Of a stretch of 64,000 nt of DNA, positions 9,478 to 18,719 are shown piece by piece. The DNA is taken from assembly GCA_910585625.1 (NCBI GenBank), contig CAJUFQ010000004.1, forward strand, positions 62,001 through 126,000, written 5' to 3'. How positions within the stretch are numbered: position 1 is the first letter of the stretch; the number at the start of each line of letters is the position of its first letter. The notes under the pieces were generated by a model. It made no database searches, had not been told where the DNA came from, and was given only the letters and a program-made list of their open reading frames with translations. The translations under genes were made by a program, and so were the position numbers. The stretch comes from an uncultured Lachnospiraceae bacterium. GTDB taxonomy: Bacteria > Bacillota > Clostridia > Lachnospirales > Lachnospiraceae.

Positions 9478-9661
9478 CAAAGTGTGCAATCCCCCTCAAT
9501 CTTGAGGGGGATTGCACACTTTGCTGCGCCAAGCGCTGTCGCTTTAGCGACGTCTTTCCTCTTGCGCGAGTGCGCACAATTGTTTTTGTCTTATGGGGAA
9601 GGCACTTTCACGCTTTAGCGTGACAAGGTCTTTCCTATAAGAGAACAAAGTCTTTCCTATA
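9478..9661. repeat. Intergenic repeat, copy 1 (shorter form)
   Basis: First of three related ~200-bp elements (others near 17578 and 32323). It begins with a perfect 22-bp-arm inverted repeat (9478-9499 with 9502-9523, loop TC), continues with GTCGC-TTTA-GCGAC and CACGC-TTTA-GCGTG hairpins, and ends with two copies of GTCTTTCCTATA 22 bp apart (9628, 9650). It lacks the GTCCTAAGG/CCTTAGGAC module present in the other copies. It lies between convergent genes, and the first hairpin could end transcription of the plus-strand gene. Confidence 0.8.
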
Positions 9662-9663
9662 GC

Positions 9664-9701
9664 AAAAAAACCAGAGCCGGGAACTTTCTGCTTCCCGGCT
9701 C
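9664..9701 (-). terminator. Rho-independent terminator of the SNF2 gene
   Basis: Read on the minus strand, a perfect 10-bp stem GAGCCGGGAA/TTCCCGGCTC with an 8-nt loop is followed by TGG and seven T residues. It is placed about 50 bp beyond the stop codon of the helicase gene, the expected position and orientation. Confidence 0.85.
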
Positions 9702-9752
9702 ATTAATCCCATTGTTACATTCTGGTCTTTTTCAATCTTCTCATATATTATC

Positions 9753-12700
9753 TTATATGTTCCCCAACAATTCCAACATTTCCTCCCTCGTGAATTTCAC
9801 GCCTTCAAACCCTTCTGCGCCCAAAAGCTGCTCTGCCAGCCGGCTCTTCTTCTCCTGCAGCCTGAGTATGTTTTCTTCGATTGTTCCCTTGGCAATCAGT
9901 TTAAAGACCGTAACCGGGTTCTTCTGCCCTATCCGATGCGCGCGGTCCGTCGCCTGATTCTGCACTGCTACATTCCACCAGGGGTCGTAATGTATGACAA
10001 GGTCTGCCGCCGTCAGGTTCAGCCCGGTTCCCCCCGCTTTCAGGGAAATGCAGAATACCGGTATCTCCCCCGTCTGGAATTCTTCTACCATCTTGGCCCG
10101 CCGTTCCTTACCAATAGACCCAGTGAGGAGCAAAAACGGAATCCCAGCCTGCGTAAGCTGCTCTTGTATCCTGGACAGCATGGTCGTAAATTGGGAAAAC
10201 AGAAGGACTTTATGCCCGCCCTCAACGGCATTCCGCAGAAGTTCCATGCACATGGTCAGCTTAGCGGATTCTGCCTGGTAACCGTCATATACCAAAGATG
10301 GGTCGCAGCAGAGCTGCCTGAGCCTTGTCAGTTCAGAGAGTATCTGAATCTTCTGCGTGGCAAATTCCTCCTCCGTCTGACCCTCCAGCATCAGACGCAG
10401 CCTCTGCACATGGGCATAGTACAGCTTCTCCTGCTCCTCCTCCATTTGAGCATACACGGCTTCCTCCATTTTGGCAGGCAAATCCTTTAGCACGTCTTTT
10501 TTCAGCCTGCGCAGCACAAAGGGACGAATCATCTTCCGCAGACGCTCCATCTCTTCTTCCTCCTGATTCACAACAATGGGGATTTCCAATTCTTCCCGGA
10601 ATCTGCTGTACGGAAAAAGAAATCCCGGCATGAGATAATCGAAAATGCTCCACAGCTCGCTAAGACGGTTTTCAATCGGCGTCCCGGTCAAGGCTACCTT
10701 AAAATCCGCGCGGATTTCTTTCACCGCTTTTGCCGCTTTCGTACTATGGTTTTTGATATACTGCGCCTCATCTATCACCTCATATCTGAAATGGCAGCCC
10801 TCGTAATGCGGCAAATCGCGGCGCAGCAAATCATAGGAGGTGACCAGGATATCGCCTGCCGCCGCATCCGCAATCAGCTTCCTCCGGTCCACAGCCGTCC
10901 CGGTAATGGTGACAGCCGTAAGCGCCGGCGCAAACCTCTCAATTTCATTTTTCCAATTATATACTAAGGAGGCCGGGCAGACAATCAGGGCAAACCGGGA
11001 AGCGCGTATCCCTTCCTCCCATTCTGACAGCAGGAATGCAATTATCTGCAATGTCTTTCCCAATCCCATATCATCAGCCAATATCCCGCCAAATCCATTG
11101 GTTTTCAATGTTTTCAGCCAGAGGAACCCCTGCTTTTGGTATTCCCGCAGCACCCTCTCCAGAGACTGGGGAATTTCAAAATCATTGTCTTCCACCGTCT
11201 TCATGTTCCGGATCAGGGCGCGGAAATCTTTGTCCTTCGCAGCATGGAAGCCGTTCCTCTCATGCAGCTCGCCATCCAGGTAGAGGGCGCGGTATTTCGG
11301 CAAGCAGACGCTGCCGCCTTCCCAGTCCCTGGGAGAAATCCCCACTCCCTCCTGAATCCGTGAGAGTACTGCAATCCCATCCTCCTCCATGCTGAGAAAG
11401 TCACCATTTTTCAGCCGGAAGAATTTGCGTTTTCTCCGATAGGCAGACAATATCTCCACCAGTTCTGACAACGGCATCTGGGGACTGTCTAACGTCAGCT
11501 CCAAAAGGTCTTCCTTTAGCGAAACACCCACAGAAATTGCCGGTGCCTGCCTGACGCGGACATTCCCCAGCTCATCGCTGACATATAGCGTGCCTATCTC
11601 TGCCAGCGCTTCCATGCCCTCCGTCAGAAGCATGTACAGCTTCTCCTCATCTCCTACGATAACCATCTGCTTTTTCTGCGGATCGGTATTCTGGAACCAC
11701 TGCCCTGCCAGCTGCCTGGCCTTGATTTCTTCCAGCTCATCCCGGTTCTCCAATGCCCGGGGCTTATCACAGACGTTGTATTTGCAATCCCCATAAACTG
11801 CAAACATTTCACAAGTGACAGACTTTGCATCCGGGGCGTCCAGATACAGCGCATATTCCGGTTTTGGCGGCAGATACATCTCTTCTTCAAACTGCTGTCG
11901 CTGCACCTGGTAATGGCGTTCCAATACTGGCAAAAGTTCCTGGCAGAAAGCAGGCAATTCTGCTTTTCCTACAAAAAATTCCTCGTATTTGAACGTATTC
12001 AGATGCTCCCAAAACGGCATGATTTCCCGCACCTGTTCCATGGGCATCCTATACACGCAGCTATTTTTCCAGCAATACGCATAGTTCCTCCCATAAGTAT
12101 AGAAAGCAGTGTCTGCCTGAATCGTAACGCCGTCCGTTCCTCCCTGGATAATCAGGGCGGGAAGATAACGTCCGTCTCGCAGACGCCACATCCGCTGAGT
12201 CTCGTAATCCATCTTGACCATGAATTCCTCAGCCTTAATCGCCTGGAAGAAATCATCCATATTTCCGCTGGTTATCTCTACGAACCGTCCTTTCGTACCA
12301 TAATATTCCCAGCCTGAGCGGATCTCCCTGCGGGCGTCGGCCTCCTGCAGGAGAAACTGAGCCAAGGGCCTGCTATCCTCCGTGAACGACTCCAAGGTAT
12401 GGTAAAATTCCAGTTCCTTCCCATATCTCACAAGCTCCCTGCGCCTAAGGGAATCCGCAAATGCCTGGGTATTTTTCAGCACATACTTTTTCTTTCCGCC
12501 GATTTTAAATTCCACCTGGATTTTCCCATAGTTAATCCCAATCAGCGGAACCAGCTCTATCGTCCCATTGATGTCATTCTGCCAAAATGACAGCCGTTCC
12601 TTTTCCTTGTATCCTTGAATCAGGTTTGTCACGCCGTGGCTGCTGCTTCTTTGCGGCAAAATCCCATGGCTCGCCGACGATCCTTCCGTGAGGAACCTGT

Positions 12701-12758
12701 CTCCCCGGATTGGGCCGGTATCTGCGTGAGTTTTTCTGTTTTGGGATTCGTGCTGCAT
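9753..12758 (-). CDS. SNF2-family DEAD/H-type ATPase (helicase-like)
   Basis: A 1001-residue SWI2/SNF2 ATPase starting behind AAAGGAG. The N-terminal ~530 residues match the bacterial SNF2-associated region, but I see no N-terminal SWIM zinc finger, which many relatives carry. The motor shows motif I (DDMGLGKT, 562-569), motif II DEAQ (662-665), motif III (LTGTPIENRLSELWS), motif V (SLKAGGTGLNLTAADLVIHYDPWWN) and motif VI (QATDRAHRIGQ). Such proteins translocate on double-stranded DNA and remodel protein-DNA complexes. It lies 70 bp downstream of the SIR2-GHKL gene on the same strand, so the two may be co-transcribed. Alone it could equally be housekeeping, since many Clostridia carry such a gene. 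Confidence 0.92.
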   Translation of the reverse strand: MQHESQNRKTHADTGPIRGDRFLTEGSSASHGILPQRSSSHGVTNLIQGYKEKERLSFWQNDINGTIELVPLIGINYGKIQVEFKIGGKKKYVLKNTQAFADSLRRRELVRYGKELEFYHTLESFTEDSRPLAQFLLQEADARREIRSGWEYYGTKGRFVEITSGNMDDFFQAIKAEEFMVKMDYETQRMWRLRDGRYLPALIIQGGTDGVTIQADTAFYTYGRNYAYCWKNSCVYRMPMEQVREIMPFWEHLNTFKYEEFFVGKAELPAFCQELLPVLERHYQVQRQQFEEEMYLPPKPEYALYLDAPDAKSVTCEMFAVYGDCKYNVCDKPRALENRDELEEIKARQLAGQWFQNTDPQKKQMVIVGDEEKLYMLLTEGMEALAEIGTLYVSDELGNVRVRQAPAISVGVSLKEDLLELTLDSPQMPLSELVEILSAYRRKRKFFRLKNGDFLSMEEDGIAVLSRIQEGVGISPRDWEGGSVCLPKYRALYLDGELHERNGFHAAKDKDFRALIRNMKTVEDNDFEIPQSLERVLREYQKQGFLWLKTLKTNGFGGILADDMGLGKTLQIIAFLLSEWEEGIRASRFALIVCPASLVYNWKNEIERFAPALTAVTITGTAVDRRKLIADAAAGDILVTSYDLLRRDLPHYEGCHFRYEVIDEAQYIKNHSTKAAKAVKEIRADFKVALTGTPIENRLSELWSIFDYLMPGFLFPYSRFREELEIPIVVNQEEEEMERLRKMIRPFVLRRLKKDVLKDLPAKMEEAVYAQMEEEQEKLYYAHVQRLRLMLEGQTEEEFATQKIQILSELTRLRQLCCDPSLVYDGYQAESAKLTMCMELLRNAVEGGHKVLLFSQFTTMLSRIQEQLTQAGIPFLLLTGSIGKERRAKMVEEFQTGEIPVFCISLKAGGTGLNLTAADLVIHYDPWWNVAVQNQATDRAHRIGQKNPVTVFKLIAKGTIEENILRLQEKKSRLAEQLLGAEGFEGVKFTREEMLELLGNI

Positions 12759-12828
12759 GGCGGTACTCCTTTTTCAATTTATAGCAGTGGATGAATGTGA
12801 TGGCAAAACAAGATACATCCTCTTAGCC

Positions 12829-15549
12829 TCATAGTGCTTTACCTTCATATATTCCAATGACACCCTCCAAGGCATTTTTCTTCACCTCTTCCTGGAATAT
12901 CTCACAAAAATCTTTATCTAAAAACCGACTGACCCAGTTAAACTTATAAACAATAAAATAGTCTCCATATGCTTCTATGTCGCTTCTATTAAAACTTTCA
13001 TCCAGCCAGAGAATCCCGTCAGGCGCCATCAGATAAAACTTCTGCTGCAGGCTGTCTCTCTTATCCTTTATTTCAATCCACAGGTCTCTAATCCACTGGT
13101 TTTCATCTACATCTTCCCCTAAAAATCTTAATATCTTAATCAGCGCCTGTTTCCTGAGTCCATTATGCTGGTTTGTGGCGCTAAACAAATAATCGCTTAA
13201 ATACTTCTCCGAGATACAGACCAAGGCGTCATTTTCAATAACATCCGAAACCTCTGACTTATCCATGCATTTTTTACTATATAGCGCCGGATTTCCTATA
13301 CCTTCAAGAAACCCCTTCGCAATTTCTTCTTTTCCGTACACTCTTAAATGAGGCCATACGCTTATCCTGCTAAAACACAATTTTCCTTTATACATTAGAA
13401 TATCAACGTCATTTCTCATTATTTCACTGCCGTCTCTCAGCTGTCTCTGTAAATCATAAATATCGCTGCCGCTTTCTTCTTCCTCCCTTTGGCTATTCTT
13501 TATGATATCCATGATTTTTTCAATCTCTATCTGGTAAACCCCTTTGGCAATAGACCCCATTACACTCCCGCGTATCTGTAGGCCGTTTCTTGATAAGTCT
13601 GTCTTGACGTCTTCCTCGGCAACCTCAGCCTTTTTAATGTCCAGAATTACAAAGGGCATCTTTATATGGCTTAACTGATTATATGCTGCCTTTTGATACA
13701 CAACTTGAGATATCATGTCATTATAAAGTATAAGATTTTTCCGATCCATGATTTCTTTCAGCTTCTTCTCCGAATCACTCAAGCTGGTTTCTTCTGTATC
13801 GTTGTTTTCGAATCGATATATCTTAATGTTATCCGCCTCTTGCAAAAACCAGTCTTCTAGTATCTCGGGTACTTTATATCCATCCCCCTTATAATCCACA
13901 GTAATGGAATTTCCTGCTTTCGTAACATACGATTCCAGTCCCAGCATTTCCATAGGTTTGTTTTCATCCTTTGATTCCATGCTTTCTTTCAGGTAAATCC
14001 TGATTATTGTAAACGATTTTCCACCAACATCCTCTATATCAACATCTTTGGGATCTAACCATCTGACCTGTTTCTTCTCATCTTTCATATAGATTTCCAG
14101 GGACAGCAGCTCGCCGGCGTCCTTCTTTGTGTAAACTTTCGCACGATTCCCTATCAGAAATACAGACAATATCCCAATCCCATATTTTCCTACTAACCCC
14201 TCGCAGTTCCCATTCTTATTGGTCTTGCCGACGGTAAGGAAATTTTCTTTTAATTCCTGCAAATCCATGCCAATCCCGTTATCTCTGATTTCAAGATAGC
14301 AATCATTGTCTGTTTCATAAACTTTTATATTGACCTTTGCCGGTATCCCTTTCTTTTTGCACGCATCCAAGGCATTCTGCAGCAGTTCCCTCACAACCAC
14401 TTTTATCTCGTCCTGCTGTTGATATAAAGGTTCAATCAATAGCTCGATTACATTTTCCGAAATCGTAAAATCCAACTCCCCAAACCGCTGGACAGAACCA
14501 ACTTGAGAAATTGTTTGAAATAAATCAAGGTAATATTTTAAGTAAAAACACGGTACTTTAATCTGTTTTCCATTTGACAGCTCAATTTCTTTGTCCTCTA
14601 CCCGTTCTTTTTCATCAGACTTTGCATAATCGACAATCCATATATGTTCTAAAAATTCATTTTTCTGTTCTTCCGTCATGATCTCAATCATCGCCGTCAA
14701 TATGTCTTTGATGTTTCGGTCCGTGATGCTATACCCTATGAAGATTACCGGATATTCCCAGAAGAACGTGAATAGCTTGGAATACAGATATTTGCTTTTA
14801 GAAGAAAAATTATCATAATCTTCTTTCGTTATTATGATAGATTCCGGTTTTGTCACGCATCCATGAATCTTATACAAATCCATTTTCGTTCCATCCCCAC
14901 ACCGATTCTCCGAAAAACCTCCCTGCCCTATATGAACGTTGCATCTTTGTGTGAAAATAATCTCTTCCAGCAAAGTATCATAATTGGTAGTAATAATCGC
15001 TCTGGGGCTGATCCTTTGTAATGCCTGGATTTCCAGCTCCTTCTTCAGGCTGTCCGAATATTTCAGCATATTCTTCGTTATATTATCATAACCTTCTGCA
15101 AGTTTTTGGATTTTTGAAGCATCACTCGAGGTTTCTATGCTCCCGACTCCTTGTAATTGATTTATAATCTCCTCATTAAATTCCTCACTTTGTTTTAATA
15201 CCATATCCTCTGCGTATTTCTGTGCATACTGCTTAAAGATTTCTGCAATAAGGTTCCTGAAAATCTTCCTGCGCCCTGTTTTATAGGCCTCTAATTCCTC
15301 GCTTCCTGCATTTCGGAAACAATAGTACTCCAGTTCCCGGGCAATCTCTTCATATTCTTCATTGCACGACTCTGCTATTGTTTTATAATCGCACGCTACT
15401 TTCTCTGCAATCTGTGTCAATAGCCCTTCCCAATTAGGCGTATCTAAATATCTTTTTGACAGTCCGGAACCAATAAAGAAAATCGGCTGCTTTTTTTCAT
15501 CGTGCAGTACTTGTCCCATTTTTTCTAACTTATCTTTTAGTTCATCCAT
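12829..15549 (-). CDS. SIR2-like NADase domain fused to HSP90-like GHKL ATPase (probable defence protein)
   Basis: A 906-residue fusion. Residues about 22-280 form a SIR2-like domain: GSGLS (27-31), TTNYD (187-191), IHG (228-230) and FIGYSITD (270-277). Residues about 385-560 form a GHKL ATPase of HSP90/MutL type: N-box E388/N392, D423-NGIG, and G2 loop GLVGKYGIGI (451-460). The C-terminal ~340 residues have no motif I know. SIR2 domains in Thoeris ThsA, DSR and SIR2-Argonaute systems deplete NAD+ during phage infection, and a GHKL module would be a plausible sensor; this assignment is inference. By eye the gene is clearly richer in A+T than its neighbours, which suggests horizontal transfer. 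It is upstream of, and in line with, the SNF2 gene. Confidence 0.85.
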   Translation of the reverse strand: MDELKDKLEKMGQVLHDEKKQPIFFIGSGLSKRYLDTPNWEGLLTQIAEKVACDYKTIAESCNEEYEEIARELEYYCFRNAGSEELEAYKTGRRKIFRNLIAEIFKQYAQKYAEDMVLKQSEEFNEEIINQLQGVGSIETSSDASKIQKLAEGYDNITKNMLKYSDSLKKELEIQALQRISPRAIITTNYDTLLEEIIFTQRCNVHIGQGGFSENRCGDGTKMDLYKIHGCVTKPESIIITKEDYDNFSSKSKYLYSKLFTFFWEYPVIFIGYSITDRNIKDILTAMIEIMTEEQKNEFLEHIWIVDYAKSDEKERVEDKEIELSNGKQIKVPCFYLKYYLDLFQTISQVGSVQRFGELDFTISENVIELLIEPLYQQQDEIKVVVRELLQNALDACKKKGIPAKVNIKVYETDNDCYLEIRDNGIGMDLQELKENFLTVGKTNKNGNCEGLVGKYGIGILSVFLIGNRAKVYTKKDAGELLSLEIYMKDEKKQVRWLDPKDVDIEDVGGKSFTIIRIYLKESMESKDENKPMEMLGLESYVTKAGNSITVDYKGDGYKVPEILEDWFLQEADNIKIYRFENNDTEETSLSDSEKKLKEIMDRKNLILYNDMISQVVYQKAAYNQLSHIKMPFVILDIKKAEVAEEDVKTDLSRNGLQIRGSVMGSIAKGVYQIEIEKIMDIIKNSQREEEESGSDIYDLQRQLRDGSEIMRNDVDILMYKGKLCFSRISVWPHLRVYGKEEIAKGFLEGIGNPALYSKKCMDKSEVSDVIENDALVCISEKYLSDYLFSATNQHNGLRKQALIKILRFLGEDVDENQWIRDLWIEIKDKRDSLQQKFYLMAPDGILWLDESFNRSDIEAYGDYFIVYKFNWVSRFLDKDFCEIFQEEVKKNALEGVIGIYEGKAL

Positions 15550-15687
15550 TTTAATTTCCCCTTATCAAAATATAGTCCCTTAAAATATGCCGCAGCTACT
15601 GTATTTACATTTTCCATCCATGTTCTCTGAAAAACCAGATTCCATGCTTTATACCCCCCACCGCCTTCATCAATGCACTAATTTATA

Positions 15688-16301
15688 TTATACAACAGAT
15701 GCAGGAACATTGCACTTACTATCCCACATATGTTTTAGAGACACATGGGGTCTGGAAGAATAGTGCCTGATGCTGTTCCAAGCCAATGCTTTTGGGGTAT
15801 AACCCATGCGTTCCCAGCCCTTATAAGCTCTGACATATTCGTATTCCTCATTTCCTATTTTGCGGATATCCGAAACATCATTTCCCGTAAAATTCCCAAG
15901 AAAGCCATATTCTCTTTAAACAGAATCTGCTCCACCTCATAATCAGCCGTTCGGTAGACCGTGAGCTGCGTGCATGTTGAGCGGATCGGAGACTCAATAT
16001 TATAGAAATAGTTACCGTCTGGCGAAAAAGCAAAACCGCCGTCCTGCGCGCCAATGCGCGTAATTACGATTTTCTTCTGAAGCTGCATCCTGCCAAAATC
16101 ATAAATCGCCAGAAACCCCTCTGTTGATTTTGCAGCAAAAATATTCGTTTAAGGCTGAAATGCGCCGCAGTATGCATACGGAATGTCTTTGAATCTTCCT
16201 AATTCCTTACGATCCTGGCCATACACATAAATCATCGCACCGTTACACCCCACACGGTATATCCCATTATCATAAAAACCCCAAAAATTCCGCATTATCA
16301 T
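15688..16301 (-). pseudogene. Degraded propeller-like hypothetical gene (stop plus frameshift)
   Basis: Reading leftward from a start near 16301/16295 (GGGAGTG upstream, MRNFWGFYDNG...) the frame meets a TAA at 16149-16151 after YCGAFQP, then continues in the same frame (TNIFAAKSTEGFLAIYDFG ... GAQDGGFAFSPDGNYFYNIES), ending at 15855. A +/-1 shift near 15890 opens a further sensible frame (NFTGNDVSDIRKIGNEEYEY...) that stops at 15688. The SPDGNYFY block resembles WD40/propeller strands. The two lesions argue for a decaying gene; a sequencing error could explain only one of them easily. No RBS-supported intact gene fits this interval. Confidence 0.6.
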
Positions 16302-16571
16302 CACTCCCATTCTGGCATTTACATAATACCCAATTACAGCAGCGCTGTCAACTTTGGCAGGCACATGGAAAAATAGAGATGCAAAAAATAACGGATGCTA
16401 TTGAAAAGATATCAAATATACGATATATTAAAATGACAATTTATTTGTAAATAATGATGTTTATAATCATAAATTTCCTCAAGCCTCTGATGACAAGCCT
16501 ACGCGCATATCTCCATCATAAAATACAGAAAAACGTGCAAAATAAAATATAAAAATAAAGAGGTCAATACC

Positions 16572-17537
16572 ATGCCCGGATTTACGACACATTACTTATT
16601 TGGCTTAAACACATACCGAACACTTAACTACCATTCTTTAAAGCAAACCATCAAAGGCAGCCATGCCGCCTATAGCCTGGGGCTGCAGGGCCCGGATGTA
16701 TTCTTCTATTTCCTGCCCTCTTATGCCATCCACCACAATAACATTGGGGCTGTGGCGCACACGGATAGGACCGGCGTCTTCCTAAAACACCTGTTGGACA
16801 GCCGAAAGCTCTTCCAGAAACCAGAGGAACGCAGGATTGCCGAATCCTATGTAGCCGGATTCCTCGGGCATTATACGCTGGATACCCACTGCCACCCTTA
16901 TGTATATTGGAAGACAGATTTCAGCGAGAAGAACGGCCGTTACCACAGCTGCCATATGAGCCTTGAGACAGATATCGACAAAGAATTGCTGCAGTCCTGC
17001 AAGCATTTGCTGCCATCCGCGTTCCGTCAGGATAATACCATCCGGCTTACGCGCCTTGAGTCCCGCATCGTGGCTTCCATCTTGCACTACGTGTATCAGA
17101 AGACTTATCCGGAACTGAACATCCAATACATCACCATGCGCGCAGCCATCCGTTCCATGCAGCTTGGCGTAAAATACCTCCATGACTCCTCCGGCAAGAA
17201 AAAGACAATCGGAGGAAAGCTGGAGACGTTGTTGCTAGGCTACCCCTTGCTGACAACGTTGATTGCCAGCGATACGCTGACAGTTCACACAGACCCTCTG
17301 AACCTCCTGCATGAACCCTGGAAAAATCCCTGGGAGCAATCACAGCTTTCTACCGATTCCTTTTTGGATTTAATGGAACAGGCACAGGCAGCTTATCTGG
17401 CGTTCCTCACGGATTTGGATAGTCTGTTCCAAACCCCGCTCCGAACTCGGGCAGAGAAAGCACAGACAGATGCACTGTTGGATAAATTAGGCAGCAAATC
17501 TTATCATAGCGGGCTGGATTGCAGCATTCCCAGTTAG
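16572..17537 (+). CDS. Zinc-dependent phospholipase C family protein
   Basis: A 321-residue protein starting MPGFTTHYLFGLNTYRTL, the hallmark of the Zn_dep_PLPC family found in many Clostridia. Putative zinc ligands are visible: His 7, Asp in GLQGPDVFFYF, His in AVAHTDRTG, and the HYTLDTHCHPYVYW cluster (His, Asp, His). Unlike alpha-toxin it has no signal peptide and no C-terminal C2-like domain, so it is probably cytoplasmic and its true substrate may not be a phospholipid. The start has only a modest ribosome site (AAAGAGG). The upstream 270 bp (16302-16571) are very A+T-rich and show nothing else I can name. It ends 41 bp before repeat copy 2. Confidence 0.8.
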   Translation: MPGFTTHYLFGLNTYRTLNYHSLKQTIKGSHAAYSLGLQGPDVFFYFLPSYAIHHNNIGAVAHTDRTGVFLKHLLDSRKLFQKPEERRIAESYVAGFLGHYTLDTHCHPYVYWKTDFSEKNGRYHSCHMSLETDIDKELLQSCKHLLPSAFRQDNTIRLTRLESRIVASILHYVYQKTYPELNIQYITMRAAIRSMQLGVKYLHDSSGKKKTIGGKLETLLLGYPLLTTLIASDTLTVHTDPLNLLHEPWKNPWEQSQLSTDSFLDLMEQAQAAYLAFLTDLDSLFQTPLRTRAEKAQTDALLDKLGSKSYHSGLDCSIPS

Positions 17538-17577
17538 ATTTCTGGGAACAAAGTGGGCAAGCCCACTTCAACTCCCC

Positions 17578-17784
17578 TATCCCCTCAATCTTGAGGAGGA
17601 TTGCACACTTTGCTGCGCCGAGCGCAGATTTGTCCTAAGGGGTACCAGGCTTGCCCGGGGGATTCCTTAGGACGGTCACGTAGCGACGTATTTCCTCTTG
17701 CGCGAGTGCGCATAATTGTTTTTGTCTTATAGGGAAGACACCTTCACGCTTTAGCGTGACAAGGTCTTTCCTATAAGACAAAAA
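17578..17784. repeat. Intergenic repeat, copy 2 (full form)
   Basis: The complete version of the element: CCCCTCAATCTTGAGG start, then GTCCTAAGG (17632-17640) pairing with CCTTAGGAC (17665-17673), a GCGACGTATTTCCTCTTGCG block, and a ~30-bp near-perfect hairpin (17719-17784) with TTTA loop, in which TTTTTGTCTTATAGG pairs with CCTATAAGACAAAAA. The right arm overlaps the 3' end of the dehydrogenase gene and supplies its last four codons and stop. A separate small hairpin, AAGTGGGC-AA-GCCCACTT, lies just before it at 17551-17568. Confidence 0.8.
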
Positions 17785-18706
17785 ATTCCTTAATCTGGCC
17801 AAGGATAATTCCCATCAGCCTCCTCCGTGCCTCCAGGCTCGCCCAGGCAATATGCGGCGTAATCAAAAGCCTGTCGCTGTCTTTTATCCGTTTTAAGGGA
17901 TTCTCACTGCTCATGGGCTCCACACACAGCACATCCAGTCCGGCCGCGCGGATTTCCCCGGATTCCAAAGCTTCCGCCAACGCCTCCTCTGAGACGATGG
18001 GGCCTCTGCCCAGATTGAGGAAAACCGCAGATTCCTTCATCCGGGAAAAAGCCTCCCTGTCCATAAGATTCTCAGTTTCCGGCGTCAGCGGCGCATGGAC
18101 AGACACAATGTCGGACTGCGCCAGCAACTCCTCAAAAGACACTTTCTGATAACCCTGCTGGTTATTCTTCCCGGTCGTGGAATAATAAATGACCTCGCAG
18201 CCAAATAGTTGCGCCAGTTCCGCCACACGCCTGCCAATCGCCCCCATGCCGATAATGCCCCAAGTCATGCCGTGAATCTCAGAAAACGTCCTGTCAAAAT
18301 GTGTAAACAGCTTGTCCTCCACATACTTCTCCTGCTTCACATACTCGTCGTAATAGGGCAGATGTTCCAACAAGTAAAACAGCATGGCAAACGTATGCTG
18401 GGCCACAGATTCCGTGGAATAGCCTGCTACATTGCGCCAGGCAATGCCGCGTCTGTCAAGATATTCCTTATCCAGATTATTCGTGCCGGTCGCCGTGACA
18501 CAGACCAATTTCAGCCTGTCTGCATCCCGAATCGTCTGCTCATTGACCGGTACTTTGTTCAGCACGATTACGTCTGCATCCCTGACCCTGCCATTCACTT
18601 CTTCCGATGTGGAAAAATCGTACTTGACCACCTCTCCCATTTCCTCAAACCCAGATAAATCTATATCTTCCCCGATTGACTTTGCATCTAAAAATACAAT
18701 CTTCAT
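17771..18706 (-). CDS. D-isomer-specific 2-hydroxyacid dehydrogenase
   Basis: A 311-residue NAD-dependent dehydrogenase related to hydroxypyruvate/glycerate dehydrogenases. The nucleotide-binding motif is GIIGMGAIG (around residue 150). The catalytic residues appear in order: Arg in NLGRGPIV, Glu in GLDVLCVEP, and His in TPHIAWAS. The substrate-binding domain includes CVTATGTNNLD. It reduces a 2-keto acid to a D-2-hydroxy acid; which one cannot be told from sequence. The final residues FFVL and the stop are encoded inside the arm of repeat copy 2, so the element has altered or defined the C-terminus. It is 13 bp downstream of sbcC on the same strand and may be read through from it. Confidence 0.9.
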   Translation of the reverse strand: MKIVFLDAKSIGEDIDLSGFEEMGEVVKYDFSTSEEVNGRVRDADVIVLNKVPVNEQTIRDADRLKLVCVTATGTNNLDKEYLDRRGIAWRNVAGYSTESVAQHTFAMLFYLLEHLPYYDEYVKQEKYVEDKLFTHFDRTFSEIHGMTWGIIGMGAIGRRVAELAQLFGCEVIYYSTTGKNNQQGYQKVSFEELLAQSDIVSVHAPLTPETENLMDREAFSRMKESAVFLNLGRGPIVSEEALAEALESGEIRAAGLDVLCVEPMSSENPLKRIKDSDRLLITPHIAWASLEARRRLMGIILGQIKEFFVL

Positions 18707-18719
18707 ACTCAGTTTCCTC

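Noticed and set aside
12829..15549. Plain histidine kinase or HSP90 chaperone (htpG)
   Set aside because: The N-terminal third is a clear SIR2 domain, and the GHKL part lacks the HSP90 middle domain and any His phospho-acceptor helix.
15745..15942. Short plus-strand ORF in the gap near the decayed gene
   Set aside because: No ribosome site, no domain, and it overlaps the better-supported decayed minus-strand gene.
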